A stretch of DNA of 64,000 nt from assembly GCA_914767715.1 (NCBI GenBank), contig OU612073.1, positions 8,246,001 through 8,310,000 of the forward strand. The letters are read 5' to 3'. This DNA is from Membranipora membranacea. Taxonomy: Eukaryota; Bryozoa; Gymnolaemata; Cheilostomatida; Membraniporidae. Under the pieces are notes generated by a model, which worked only from the letters and a program-made list of their open reading frames with translations, had not been told where the DNA came from and searched no databases. The translations under genes were made by a program, and so were the position numbers. Of this stretch, positions 1-12,548 are shown one piece after another; within the stretch, counting starts at the first letter, position 1, and every line of letters begins with the position of its first letter.

Positions 1-13
1 TATATGTTTACAG

Positions 14-3000
14 AATAGGGTATCGTGCTCCTATGCTGGTAGGGGCTGCCTTCAACATGGGGGCTACACTGAGCTTTGCGTATCTACGAAATTACTACCT
101 GCTAATAATTGCTCGGGCTATGCAGGCACTTGCTGGAAGTCTCTCTGTGGTAGGAGGTACGATTGTAAACACAAACTTAGAATTTATCATTTACTGGATT
201 AGAGTTTCTCATTCTGCAGCCAAATCCTGCATGACTCTCAAATTTCTCAGTAAATAAAATATTCAAAACTGCCTATCATTTCAAAGCTTGCAGTTAGCTC
301 TCAGACTATTTTTCAACGAAATCAAGACTTTTAAACTTTTAAAATTTTAACACTTGTGTCTTGTAGCTCTGTCCTTTCTGGCAGCAACATTCCGTGAAGA
401 CAAAGCAAGAATGAGAGCCACGTCAATTGCTTTCACTGGACTTTCAGTAGGATTGACAGGTGAGAAAAACTGTATGATACAAAGTTATGAGCTTAGGAAC
501 TTGAGTTGCCTCCTACTACATAAAGAGTAGACAACTGGCAAACCAATCTGATCAGTACACAAAGCACATCCGCACTGACACCGACAATGCCCGTGACTAC
601 GTCAATACTGGTGGTCGCATCTCATACAAAGAAGTGGTTGCTTTATTCCCGCTAGTACAAGAGCTGCACTTGGTAGCAAGAACTTGTTTAAGCATTACTA
701 ATATTGTTATTAAAATTTTCTTATTTTTATCGCTCTCTCTTTTGCTTTAACTAGTACTGACAGGATATGTTCATGAAATAAGGCAATCCATTATACTGTA
801 TAATGGAATCCATTTTGTACGAAATTAATTCTGTTACAGGAGGATATGTGATGGGAAGTTTCCTGTACCAGTTTTGTGCTACAGAGTGTCCATACCTGAT
901 TATCGCCGGCATATGCCTGGTTGATAGCACATTTAGAATTCTCTTTGTTACGTCTAAACCAAGCTCGGAAGGCAAAAAAGTAAAGGCTAGTTTGTCTGAT
1001 AGTGCTATATCCTTACTTAAAGATCCACTTGTGCTTGCAGGACTGGGTAAGTACACTGTTGTGCATTTAACTTGTTTCTAAGCAATGAGTTCATTGCTCT
1101 AAAGCTGAGTCAAGCTATAAAAATGTTTTGTTCACATTTGCTCAGATTTAGTCTGGCTCCATCCACTATTAACTATAAACCTTAACATATCAAACTGTTT
1201 GTCCCTAACTCCATTCCTAGATCAAGCAGGATACACCCTCCCTAGATCGAATATGATCCAATTTGCTTGCATTAGGAGTTGCCCCTCCCCTTCAAGCCCA
1301 GATGTAGACATTCTTCATTAAACATGATCTAGTTATACCTTAGATCAGGGGTGCTCAAACTTTTGTGCCAGTGGGCCAATTTCAAAAATTAGCATATTGA
1401 AGTGGGCCAGACTTTTTTTGCGCCAAGCAAGCAGGCTATCAGTCAGGGGCGTATTAAGTGTATTATTGAACCCCAGATCCGCGCTAAGCGCGACAAATTT
1501 TTTGGATCTTGGGTTGGCAAGTAAAAATCTGGGGTAGAAAAGATCTTGGGTTGAGCTCATTGATCTGGGGTTGAATTCCAACTTTGTGAAAAAAGAAGAG
1601 ATACCTTCCCTTCTTCCCCACCCACAGACCCCCCACAACCAGTATGATAAGGTGGTCTGTGCCCTTGAGGCAGTCAAGGGCCAACTAGAAATGTGTAGTG
1701 ACATGTACCAAGGAGTACCTCTTTGCATGTACTCAGCAGTATCGTCATGTAAGATCATATGTTTTATAGGGAGTAGGGACTGACCACCATGGATATTGAA
1801 CCTTAATATGATGATTCTATTTTGATTTGGTTTGCAACCATAACTCCCTGCTGATGTAGAGTGGAATCAAAGAGTTAATAAATGATTGGAGTGGAGGAAT
1901 TGCCAGGCCACTCACTGCAGGGATAAGCTCAGTTCTGTTAGCTATATTGTATAGTAGCTGTAACAGTTTCATTCAGATCCTCATGTTTCCTCATATGCAT
2001 ACTTAGCACTGTTGTCACCAATGAGTGTATGCAACACGAATTGATGCGTGTTTTGGCATGAATAAATTTTCAGCCTAAATAAACAAGTCGCAACAGGTGA
2101 GTTTTAATGTGGGCAAGCGGGCCACCTAAAAATGGCAAGTGGGCCAAATTTGGCCCATGGACCTCAGTTTGAGTTGAGCACCCCTGCCTTAGATCAAGCA
2201 TGATCCACTTTGCTTGCATATAGGGTTTGAGCCGGCGGCGACGGCGGCTCACCAGTAGAATGTGTATGAGCGGACTGCTGGCTAGAAACTTGATCTAGTT
2301 ATAACTAATAAAAAAACACATATCATGACATCGAATAACATTATACTACAGCTTCACTAACCGTATCCCTTTTGTTTCTGTTGCAGCTATAAATTTTATA
2401 CAAAAAGTGTGCCTAGGCGTGTATTTGAGCACTGGACCTTCCTGGATATTATACAGTCTGCATGGTGAACAGTGGAATCTAGGTAAATCTATCCTGTCTC
2501 GATAAACTGTGTTCGTTGGTAGGGATATCTGGATGCTCCCTGCTAACAAACGAAGCTCTGCTCATCCCTACAACTTCTCAAGGAAAGGGAAGAGAAAGAT
2601 GCGGCAATCTGATATCAATAATATTTTGCCAGCAATTTAAAAAGATGCTTCAATAATATTTGACGAGATTGAAAATATATGTAATTTGGAACTAGACCAT
2701 CCTCACTCAACAATCAACAATATCAAATCTATGTTGTAACACACTGTGAGAATTCTCTTACGCCGATGATATATCTTTTGTGTGTTCTTTAATATCTTGT
2801 CCATAATGTTAAAGCAATTGAGATGCTGTTAACAATTTGATTAAACAAGAGCTAGCATTTATGCTCAATGCTACAATTTATGATAACAATATTATATAAC
2901 TAAGAAGAATTCAGGTAGCAATGTTCGAGTTGTGTGGTGACAGTGGTGATAGGGTGTGGTGATAGTTATGTTATTGTTTTTTACCCAGGAGTTTTATTTG

Positions 3001-4563
3001 GCTGTGGTACTTTAGTAATGTTAACATCACAGCTTGCGACGAGCAGACTGGCTCAGGTACATACAATGTGGAAACCTGTGTTTCTATCTCTACTTCTCCT
3101 CTCCGCTGGTGTAGCAATGGTTCGTGTTATACTGCTATTTTTAATTTGTGAATATCTGTCCGTAGTAAAATAATGCATTATGACATGAAAATTTGAGCCC
3201 AACTGAATAATGGCTCAGTTGACAAATCTCCATAACATTGGGACTGGGAGATCTTGAGGTTGACATGTGATAGTTCACTGACCACTAGGACTTTGACTGG
3301 GCTCCAGCCTGCCAGCAACAGGAACCATCATTTTCTCTGTGACATGCAGGGATAAAATTTCTAAAACATTTTAGCCTAGCCTACTACAAGTTTTTAACTT
3401 ATTCTCCACTCATATTTAAGTCTCAAAACGTAATTCTTCAATTGATCGATTATGATACGATGTTAACTAGAAACCGTCACACAGACATCTGGTTCCGCAG
3501 GTTATCAATACTCCAAGGTAACTCTTCTACAAATCACTGTAGTTAGAATGGCCACTAGTAATCTTGTTTTGTGATGCCCTTGACTTTTTTGTTATTCCAC
3601 AGTATCCTCTGTGTACAAGCCCATGGCAAGTGTTGGTACCGGATCTAACTGGCAGAGTAGGACATGGTATACTAGTAGCAGCTCTAAATCCAATGCTTCA
3701 TCATATAGTGGACATGAGACACAACTCCTCATATGGAATCTTAAACGGATTCTATACTGCAACTCTTAATCTAGGACTGGGGTTTGGTAAGTACATTGTA
3801 AGTGCTTTGTATCTACCTCATCGGGATATTGATGAGAACGCTTGCTCCGCACTTGATGAAGTATTGTCAGGGAACATTGCTATAAGGCTTATTTATCCGT
3901 ATCGGGCAGTGAAACCCTCTGTGGTGAAAATGACAAACAATCTATAGGTTCAGCTTTACAAGTTGTCTTCCCTTTTAACGTGGGAGGATGACTCTGTTAT
4001 GAGTCATGGTGTCGCACTGTTACCATTTTTGCCACTCACATTATCAATCAATGTATTGTGACTAGTTATGTGCAGAATTGATTCAAAAAATTCTAATCTC
4101 TCTTATTTCAGGACCCAACGCAGCAGGCGTGCTTCTAAAGGTTATCCCATTCAAATGGTCAGTTAAATAATTCATAAGTATAATTTATTATGTTAATTAT
4201 ATTATTTTAGACATAAAACTTAGGTAATGAAGTTTAAATTATGGAGTTTCTTGGGTAATGCTCTTCGGTGATGGAGTTTCGAGCTATAAGTGTAACAAAA
4301 CTTGCTATATTTTGAACACAAAGTATTTGCCAACTGATATGCTGTATGTTTAACATCTCATTCTCGCACAACCACTTGAGAAAGCAAACATTGGTATTTC
4401 TTAGTCAGCACAAACATGATCATTACCATGACTGCTTTTTTATGACTTTTGCAGGTTATATTGGGGATTAGCATCGATTGTATTAGGAATGAGTTCTCTC
4501 GCATTGTACTGGAGGAATTTGGATTCACATAAGCAGTCTACTACGCAGAGTAAACTGGTTTAA
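14..4563 (+). CDS. SLC18-like vesicular transporter, copy A (5' truncated by window)
   Basis: Eight exons are readable: 14-156, 367-459, 840-1046, 2387-2482, 2989-3119, 3603-3786, 4112-4157, 4455-4563 (TAA). Lengths and phases match exons 4-11 of the two complete paralogues downstream, so three 5' exons lie left of the window. It is a Major Facilitator protein of the SLC18 (vesicular amine/acetylcholine transporter) type. The family signatures seen are LLKDP before the central loop, VDMRH plus SSYG at TM10, and the final YWG helix. SLC18 proteins exchange lumenal protons for cytosolic transmitter across vesicle membranes; the substrate here is unknown. The 2989-3119 exon uses a weak donor (gttcgt), supported because the homologous exons are also 131 nt. 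Reading frame is intact. Antiporter motif C reads GGYVMG, without the usual Gly-Pro. Confidence 0.85.
1346..2186. mobile_element. Non-autonomous hAT-type DNA transposon
   Basis: It lies in an SLC18-A intron. The left end begins caggggtgctcaaact and the right end is its near inverse (agtttgagttgagcacccctg). Subterminal gggcca repeats occur inside both ends. It is bounded by a perfect 8-bp duplication, ccttagat, at 1338-1345 and 2187-2194. CAGGGGTG termini with an 8-bp duplication are the hAT signature. I see no transposase reading frame in the 841 bp, so it is non-autonomous. Confidence 0.9.
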
Positions 4564-5326
4564 TGTAATGAATTGATTACCAATCAGTTAGGCAAAACCT
4601 TATTTTTCATGAGATCAAGAGCTTTTAAAAGACAATTATGTACTGTTTTACTATATTTTTTATATTGTTTTAATAATTTTTAGAATTTAATTTTGCAAGA
4701 CACAAGAAGCAATAATAATACATTTTCTAATTCTATACTAATAAAATTAAATCCTTCCTTAGAAGCTAACCACATCAGTCACATTAAACCTCAAAACTTC
4801 AAAACATCAAAACTTTCCGTGTTTGGCAGCCGGAATTGGCTCTGCTGTTACATACCATTTTCCTACTACAGGCTGCATAACCAGAGCCTTGGCAAACATG
4901 CTGTCAGGAAACATATAAGCATGTCAATGTAAATGCTTCCTTGGACAATTTACTTTATGTGTCTGGCATCTAGAACCATAGGCAAATCAATGTGTATATT
5001 AATCTCTGACCATGCTGGGTCGGTTTTTTTGATTGAGTGATACTGGATGGTAAATAATGTATGATTTTGATAACTATTTATGACCATAGAGTTGGAGTCA
5101 ATCTGTTAACTGGGAATTCTTTGTTAAAACTATTCAAGTTTTTCCGAAAATTGTCCTCTGATCCATAACAGCTCGATATATATCAAAATAAAAACAAGTT
5201 TTGAATGAAGTTGAAATAGGTATTAAATATAGACAATAATGCTAATAAATGATGTCATCTGGTAGGCAACGTCTTTTGACTTATCGCTGTAGTTTGTAGG
5301 CCTGTCCCCCATTCCCTCATGAGAGG

Positions 5327-8300
5327 TCATGTTTGTTTGCGAAGAACACAACGTAAAAACGTTTCATTTTCCCAACACGGGAGGAACAGGTGATCACCAA
5401 CACTACAGATTCCTCCGCATACTTCTTTCAGGCGATGATCAGAAATAGTCTGGACCAAGATCCCTGCAATCAAAAGTGGAAATCAAACATCACTAAGTAA
5501 TACATTTAACATAGCTGATTCTGCTGCAATTATATCGTTGGATTGAAGAATTTGCAGAAAAGTCAGACCACACCGAACTATTAGTCAATATTACATAAGA
5601 AAAGACGTGGTAATACCTTATTGCGTTTATCATGGACCTTGTTAAGGTAAATAAATTTATACATGTCTGCCAACCAATCACTGAACCTCACCCTGTGGTG
5701 TGAGCAGATAAATATTTCCAAGGTAGCGACTACAGACAATGATAAGGCCGTTATCCTTTACACATATCCCGTATGCAGAAGGTAAGTTCTCACATGTCCA
5801 GAGAATTTGAATATCCCCGGAGTCTGAGAGTTTGCACTTGTACAAACAGTTGGATAGACTGGTTAGCAGGAAGGTTCCATCAGGATGTGACTGGACAACA
5901 CGGGGTGCAAAAGGGAGTTTAATTGTATGTGCGTTGAAGCTATCTGTAGTGTTCAAAGCATAGATGCAACTTTCACCTCGATCGGTGATGAGGAGAGTAC
6001 CATTTTCTAGATACGCCATATAGGTTGCCACATTCGTTGTGACTTGGAATTCAAAAACCTGAGTAGGTGTCTCCTTAATCCTGTGGTCTGTCATCAGAAC
6101 AAGCCTGGTTGCTTTCGATCCTGACTGTTTACGTTGCAAAATGAACATCTTGTCACTAGGTGCTGCGCAGATGGAATACACATACATGATGTGAAATCGT
6201 CCAGTAATTTCCATATCCGTATTGAGTTGTAGCACTCCCTCTCTGGTAGATGCATAAATATAGCCTTCTTTGTCAAAAGACCTGGAGTTCCTACTTATGC
6301 TGTGGCATCTTCCATCGACATCGATTCTTGAGATAAACTGAAGATCGAGCTTTGTAAGAGAAAACTTGATTGCAATTGAGGGTGTAGTCGACTCTGCAAC
6401 ATCAGAGAAAATCAAGATTGATTCGGGTTCAAAGATAAATGTCGATGTTTACTCTCTTAATTTTGTCAGTGTACATTTAAGTCACTGTAGTGACTCATAA
6501 TAAAACACCAATCATAGATCACAAACCTGCTTCCTCTAGGTAGTATTGGAGAAAAGGAAAACCAGGTCTGTCAGCTACACTCATTTTTTCTAACCAACCA
6601 TATCTTCCTTCCCTTTGAGCGATTATTTCTGTAACGCTGTTTTCTCTTAGGAACTGTCTGCACAGCATCAGCCTTTGCTCAAGGTTATCCCACTCCATCC
6701 TGATGGCATCCAAATAGTTCTCCACACTCTCACATAGCGTTTCCTCGGCACCATCAATTTGTTGCAAAATTGATTCTTTCTCCTCATTGATTTGCACTAT
6801 CTGTGACAAAATATAGATAATGCAAGGTTCAATATTTTGAATTGATAGTAAGCTTTTCGTGACTGTCAATGTATTAGGCAGCACTATAATATACTTCTGA
6901 AGGCTTTTTAGGCTTTAGTTATTCAACAAGAGATTCTCCCCGGTGATACTTGAACCCACAACTCCGAGCGCAGACAGAGAACAACAGTCACTGTGACTGT
7001 TTGCACAATCACAACCTGTTTAAAATGGGAATAATTGATTGTGCAAATAAGGTAGTCTATTAAAGAGTTGTGCCCTCACATACAACTCTTACCCCTCTGT
7101 TATAGCTTCTCTATCTAATCTAGTTTGAGGCCCCAAAACTCTGCCTCCTCCCCCGCCTGATGGACTGAGGTTTATATCTAATCAAAAATGTTGTTCACAT
7201 GGCACAATGCTATAGATTGATGATCGTGATAGTCAAGCATACATTGCCTTACTGATTGGTTGTGCATTTCAGACTGTCAACAATCTTAAACTTTGGTTGA
7301 AATGATTGCATTCTCAGCCCTCCAACTACCTTGGCTTGTGCCGATTTCTCAACCCTTTTCCTCATGCCTTCATAGCTTTCTCTTTCATCATCTAACCTCT
7401 GCCATGTTCTTTTTTCCAGCTTAGCCAATTCAGATAATTTTCCTGTGCACTTTTCGAACAACTGGTGAAATTGATGCTTTAAAAGTTTCTCAATATCAAA
7501 TAGAGATTGATAGTTGTGGTGACTTTCCTCTGAAAATGAGAATTAAAGCAACAGAATAAGCGCACTGCTGAGATAAAGAAACTATCGAATAGAAAGATAT
7601 TACAGGTCTCACAGGTCAGGTAATCAGGTTCTTATAGCCAAAATGGAAATTGTAGGCAACAAGGCAATTAGCTACAATGAGGCTAATTCTCATCATTATT
7701 GTGATTAAAAAGGACTCCACCTTTGTTTTTGGTCAGCTTAAGATTGTGGAGTTGCAACAAAACGTGCTAGCCACAGCCAGAGCTGTTAATGTAAGAGTAC
7801 CTTTTTGTATCAGTTGCCATGGATATGTTTATCGATTGATTTAACTTACCAATACAGTCATTTTTGGCAGTCGTGCACTTAGAGCAGGACATCTTGTAGC
7901 ATTTCTGGCACGAGAAAACAAGGCTTTCCTGATGATTGACACATGTTGATTTGATATACAGACCAGGGGCATTCAAATAAACTCCAATTGATATCAGCTT
8001 GTGTTTCTTCGGAGGTGTGTACCATTTGTTGTGTTGCTACAAGTATACCGAACCAAGGTAAGAACTTGTGATGCTTCCTGTTCTCTGGCTTAGATTCCAT
8101 TCCACATTTCTATACAAAACGTCTTGATAACATTAAAGATGTATGGTAACAGAATCTCTGAAAGCGAACCTGCCGAATGGGCATCAATACACCTATGCGT
8201 GCCCCCTCCCATCAATTGATTTTGAGCTCACCAAAGTCAAACCCCTGCTGCTCCGATTGCAAATTTGGGATTGCTGGCACTGATCAGCTGATTAACCCTA

Positions 8301-9411
8301 ATCTTCCGTATTATTGTTGAAGTGTTGATGGTAGTGCCCATCCGCAATTAATAGTCAAAGAGGTTCTTCATTCAGAATGAGCGAGGGTTTTTGAAGAAAT
8401 GACCTTAATAACTTTACTCAGAATATACTAACTTTTTGGCCTTTTAAATAGCATATTTATTCCTAGCCTGTCTTAACAAGCTTGTTAAGACAGGCTAATT
8501 CATTCCCATATAATTCGCTAGGCACAGTGATAGTTCTAAGAAGCAGGCTTCCCCTCTCCCTGAGCATAAAGCATATACACCCTCTAATCACCTGCATCTA
8601 CCAAGATAGTCAGACCAACCACATACATCTTCATGAGTAGAACAATATCTCTCTCCACAATCCACACAGTAACAAACAGCGCTCAAATCACATCTCGAGC
8701 AGCTAGGTATATCGATATCTTCCAAGTCCTCAGATGGATTCTCTATCTCTACATTATCATGTCTTTGCTTACTAACAGTATCTAGGGCTGCTAAATCTGT
8801 AAAGTTGTGAATTTTCCTGCAAACAAAACGGTCAGTTTGCACTTTACAAAAACAAAACAGGGTTCTAATACAGCTCAAATAACAAAGGTGAAAGCCTGGC
8901 ATTTTATTACAGAAAAAAAACCATATTCTTTTGGGTGTGGTACTGCCCGGTGTTCCCGTGGCCAATGTGTGGTTGGGTAGATGCGTACATGTCATTCAGC
9001 ATTTGCAAATACCTTTAACCATAATGTTCAATATAGTGCCATCCAGAGAACTATCACATTTCCTAACTTGCCCAAAGTTGGGAAAGTAGTCCTATAGTAT
9101 TGCGGCCACCATCCAGTTTACTTAACAATCCTAAGGAAAAACTAGCATTAAGTTACCTGAAAAGAGATCACATTCATATAAATACATAGTTTGTATATGT
9201 TTGTAAATAAGGGGAAGAACAGGTGAAACATAAATCTAGCTTACCCACAATAAGAGCATTCTACTTCAAGCCCATTATCCACCGATTTGACAACAGCGTC
9301 CAAGCAGACAGAGCAGTATACATGATGACAGGGCAGCTGTTTTGGATCTATTAGATATTCCAACACTTCAAGGCACCTGGTACATTGATGCTCATCTTCC
9401 AACCCTGCCAT
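5327..9411 (-). CDS. TRIM protein (RING, B-box1, B-box2, coiled coil, propeller), gene 1
   Basis: Seven exons in transcription order: 9411-9245, 8816-8627, 8036-7850, 7529-7330, 6800-6527, 6393-5692, 5463-5327; all phases close, giving about 618 residues. Exon 1 encodes a RING finger (C10, C13, C28, H30, C33, C36, C52, C55). B-box1 runs from about residue 95 to 131 (CSRC, CVDC, YCSTH, HKL) and is split by intron 2. B-box2 spans about 151-187 (CVNH, CQKC, CSKC, closing HH). Residues 188-340 are charged and helical, like a TRIM coiled coil. The rest resembles an NHL-type beta-propeller, with recurring DNG/ENG turns. TRIM RINGs are typically E3 ubiquitin ligases and the propeller usually binds substrate; the target is unknown. 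Exon 2 ends at gtatgt (8621-8626), the only donor restoring the B-box frame. The C-terminus (RKQT) is four residues longer than in the paralogues. Confidence 0.9.
8464..8497. repeat. 34-bp perfect palindrome, TAGCCTGTCTTAACAAG type
   Basis: Perfect inverted repeat centred on aagctt in intron 2 of TRIM gene 1. An identical copy is in gene 2 (17127-17160); gene 3 lacks it at the homologous place (about 27972). Its ends match a family of foldback elements elsewhere in the window. Confidence 0.85.
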
Positions 9412-11230
9412 TAGATTCTCTTAATTTAGATATTGGTGCGGGAATTTTTACCGTGACTTGAAACTTGGCAGCAATGAGTAAGCTTACTTCCTGCTAGTTA
9501 GCTATTCAGCAATGATAACAAACTATGTGTAGTACCTAGATCATAGCCTTAGAGTGATTTTCAGCTTGACTATCATTTTTAAGATAAAGCTGGCAACCCT
9601 CCTCAGTGTATATTGTACTGATTTAATGGTCATGCTTCAGTGATTTTAATCAATGCACTTTTTGAAGCAATTGTTTTTTTTCTGAATGCTGGCGCTAGTA
9701 GGATTATGGGTAGTAGGTACTGTGGATAACTCAACAAGACAAGCTTTGTTGTGGTGTTCCCTCCCCCTCCCACAATAAACAGGTCAAGACAGGATACTTT
9801 AACAAGTGCTGATGCTGCCTGCTGTCACAGCACCCCTGTTTGGATGTAGTAAGTCTGATGCTCTGGTCGGGTGGTAAAGGTTAATGGAAAACCCAACACA
9901 AGACCCGGGTCTTGCCCCTCTGACTGAAGTCTGGCCTCAGCTACCAGACTAAATGGGGACAAACTTGTTCTAATTAAGATGAACAAAAAAGTGGTGACAT
10001 ATTTATTTTTATTGAGACAATGACTTAGGATTGGAAAATGTTCAGGGGTCAATACTAAGTATGTATTAGATCTTCGTTCATTAAAACAGTTCATAATAGC
10101 CAAAATGTTACACAGAAGTGTATTAACTGAGAAAATCGCACGGCCCACGCTCAACCTCACAGCGATTAAATATCATATCCTTATTCTGATCAGTTTGATG
10201 GAACCAGAAAGAAACATAGTATAGCAAAAACTTGAATATCCAAATTTCAGATAAAATAATCAGGAGTTGTCCAGCCATTGACTAAGGGAACAGAGCTCCA
10301 ATTATCCAAATTGTATCAAGGAAATTTAAATACACAATATTCATTATCAATTTGTGAAAGATAGTCTGCTGTCACTGTCAGTACCGCTCCAGAATCTTCT
10401 AATTGTTGACTATTCTGATCTGTGAATTCAACATTTATTGGCCAGGACCACAAAGCTAAATCATAATTTATTATATATATATGTTTTAGTTTTATATATG
10501 GAAATAAAGTATATATATATACATATATATATAATATTTTCAGCCTGTAGAGTAAAACAAAGATTTTTAAGTACTATCATTCTATTTTCGCTCTCTGCTG
10601 ATATCCTATCAACACCAATCCAATGATTTTAATGAACTGAAGATCGCATGGTGACCTTATAAGACAAAACAAGACTCCCTTATTGCAACTAGTGGTTGAA
10701 GTTTGATTGATTTTTATTCTATCACTAACTGTCAAATTTGCGAGTAAAAAGGTTGCTGGTACTCGCACTCTGCTATAAAATAATGAAGTTGCGTTGTGCA
10801 TTCTGCGCATGCTCAGCTCTGGGCATGAGCTGATCTCTGCAAAATTGAGTCTCGGAATTCCGAAGCCATCTGATTGGCTACCTGCTCTGGTGACATACAT
10901 CCCAAAGCGTGCGGATTTGTTATTAATAGTTATCCTCTCTTGTCATTATTAGCTGACTTTTATTGACAGATTATGCAGGGGATATCCCATTTCCCCTTTC
11001 CAAAGTTGCAATCAGAACCCAAACTAAACTCATTGTTCTTGCACATGCGCAAATTCAATTCACACATGATGCATACTCAGCCTTACGACGCCTGCTTTGT
11101 GGTAATGATAGCCTAGTTTATCAGTGATCTACATGCCCAGTCAGATCACGAGAGTCAGTATGTGCGTTGTGTGCAAAAATAGTATAATTAAAAAGTAGTT
11201 ATTAAATGGTATTATTGATACCAATGCACA
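9412..11230. other. Spacer upstream of TRIM gene 1
   Basis: No gene recognised. It would hold the promoter of TRIM gene 1. It includes a degenerate foldback stretch at about 9735-9795 with the CTTGAC/GTCAAG ends, an AT microsatellite at about 10468-10535 and a 373-bp indel. It is nearly identical to the spacer upstream of gene 2 (20390-21780). Confidence 0.6.
10799..11171. mobile_element. 373-bp insertion flanked by 9-bp direct repeats
   Basis: Present in the gene 1 to gene 2 spacer and absent at the matching site between genes 2 and 3 (21766-21774), and also absent near 30455. It is flanked by tgcgttgtg at 10790-10798 and 11163-11171, while the empty site carries one copy. I found no convincing terminal inverted repeats, so the class is unknown. 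Loss between direct repeats is the alternative reading. Confidence 0.6.
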
Positions 11231-11654
11231 TGTTAGGCAAAAACCTTATTTTTCATGAGAACCAGACCTTTTCAAATACATAATTATATGTACTGTTTTA
11301 CTATATTTTGTATATGATTTTAATAATTTTTAGAATTTGATTTTGCAAGACACAAGAAGCAATAATAATACATTTTCTATTCTGCACCAATAAAATTATA
11401 TCCCACCTTGGGAGCTACCCATGTCAGTCACATTCAATTATTTGAAACTTTCCATGTTAGTAGAGCCAGAATTGGCTCTACTGTACATACCTTTTTACTA
11501 TAACAGCCTTCGGCGAACCTGCTGTCAGGAAACTTAAAAGCATGACAAAGTAGATGCTGCCCTGGACAATTTACGTTTGTGTTTGGCATCAAGAACCATA
11601 CACGAAACATTGTTTATGATTCACTTTGCCCCTGCTGGGGATATATGTCTCCTA

Positions 11655-11906
11655 GGTGGCAACTACAGACAGACAAATGATTAGACCGTTATCCTTTACA
11701 CACATCCCATATGCAAAAGGTAACTTCTCGTTTATCCAGAGAATTTGAATATCCCCAGAGTCTGAGAGCTGACACTTATAAAGACAGTCAGCTTTACTAG
11801 TCAGTAGTATGCTACCACCAGCATATGAGATGACAACATGAGGTACAAAAGGGAGTTTTATCTTTTTTGAACTGAAGCCATCTTTAATGTTCGAAGCCGT
11901 GGCCAT
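11655..11906 (-). pseudogene. TRIM propeller relic 1
   Basis: The frame encodes the C-terminal half of the exon-6 propeller (motifs LYKCQLSDSGDIQILW and KDNGLII), clearly related to the intact TRIM genes. It lacks RING, B-boxes, coiled coil and the last coding exon. It runs directly into a TRIM-type 3' flank (11231-11648), so it is the truncated tail of a lost gene copy. Confidence 0.8.
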
Positions 11907-12464
11907 GTGACAAGGCTAAGGCTACCCTATAAGGGAATAAGTGCACGACTTGATATAAATAAATATTATAATACAACAACAGTTGTTGAACATCACACAT
12001 CACAAGATTGAACCAAGATAATAAGTGTATTGTATAGATAAAAAATGTTGCATTTTTTTAATCCAAAGACCCAACATACACCTTATGGACATACAATAAA
12101 CCTTATTCTTTTCTCGCTCAACACTATGCAAACTAATATAGTCCATCTTTTAATTTTATTTCCTGTTTCCAACTTGCTCATGTGAATTTAAAGATATCCA
12201 ACCCCAGACCAGTCATACTGGTCTAGTTTACATTCTTTGGGTGCCTCTTGAGCTCATTTGAAAATTAATAAATATTAGTTATGAAATCTAATTTACCTGC
12301 AAGTCAGTGGGTTTTATTGGATAACCACAAACCAAACTCTGCAAGATCGTACGATCGAAGGCTTGCATGTGCTGTGAGTGCAAAGTCTTGGCCCACTTCT
12401 CTGGCTGTAAAGACCTGGGAGTGGGGCCCAAAGTTAGCAAATGCGAAAGTCATATGGGCCCAAC

Positions 12465-12548
12465 TAGTCTAAGTGCTCAGACTCCAAGGCGCAGGGAGTT
12501 ACTTGCGCAAGTAACTCCCTGCGCCTTGGAGTCTGAGCACTTAGACTA
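12465..12548. mobile_element. 84-bp perfectly palindromic foldback element
   Basis: The whole element is a perfect inverted repeat of two 42-base arms, starting TAGTCTAAGTGCTCAG. It is flanked by a perfect 9-bp duplication, gggcccaac (12456-12464 and 12549-12557). The same locus in unit C (about 23030-23045) has a single gggcccaac and no element, so this is a filled site beside its own empty site. Confidence 0.9.

Larger units (their letters stand above)
4587..11230. repeat. Tandem unit A of the TRIM array
   Basis: Leftmost of three directly repeated units. It starts 24 bases after the SLC18-A stop with the ttaggcaaaa motif of the TRIM 3' flank, which recurs at about 11231 and 21836. It contains TRIM gene 1 and its 5' flank. 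Sequence from about 7030 rightwards is almost identical to unit B; sequence to the left is more diverged. Confidence 0.7.

Noticed and set aside
1345-1758. 137-codon minus-strand frame in an SLC18-A intron
   Set aside because: It lies within the hAT-type element and shows no transposase features.
6935-7000. tRNA-like box B in the intron between TRIM exons 4 and 5 (also near 15600 and 26120)
   Set aside because: Only a box B-like GGTTCAAGTATC is visible. No convincing box A at the right distance, and it is shared by all three gene copies.
7879-8100. Open frame overlapping TRIM exon 3 (repeated at 16543 and 27415)
   Set aside because: It is an out-of-frame shadow; the real frame carries the B-box2 cysteines and joins neighbouring exons in phase.
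9825-10160. 111-codon open frame upstream of TRIM gene 1, conserved at 20805-21140
   Set aside because: Conservation is explained by recent duplication of the spacer. The protein shows no recognisable domain and the frame is broken in unit C.
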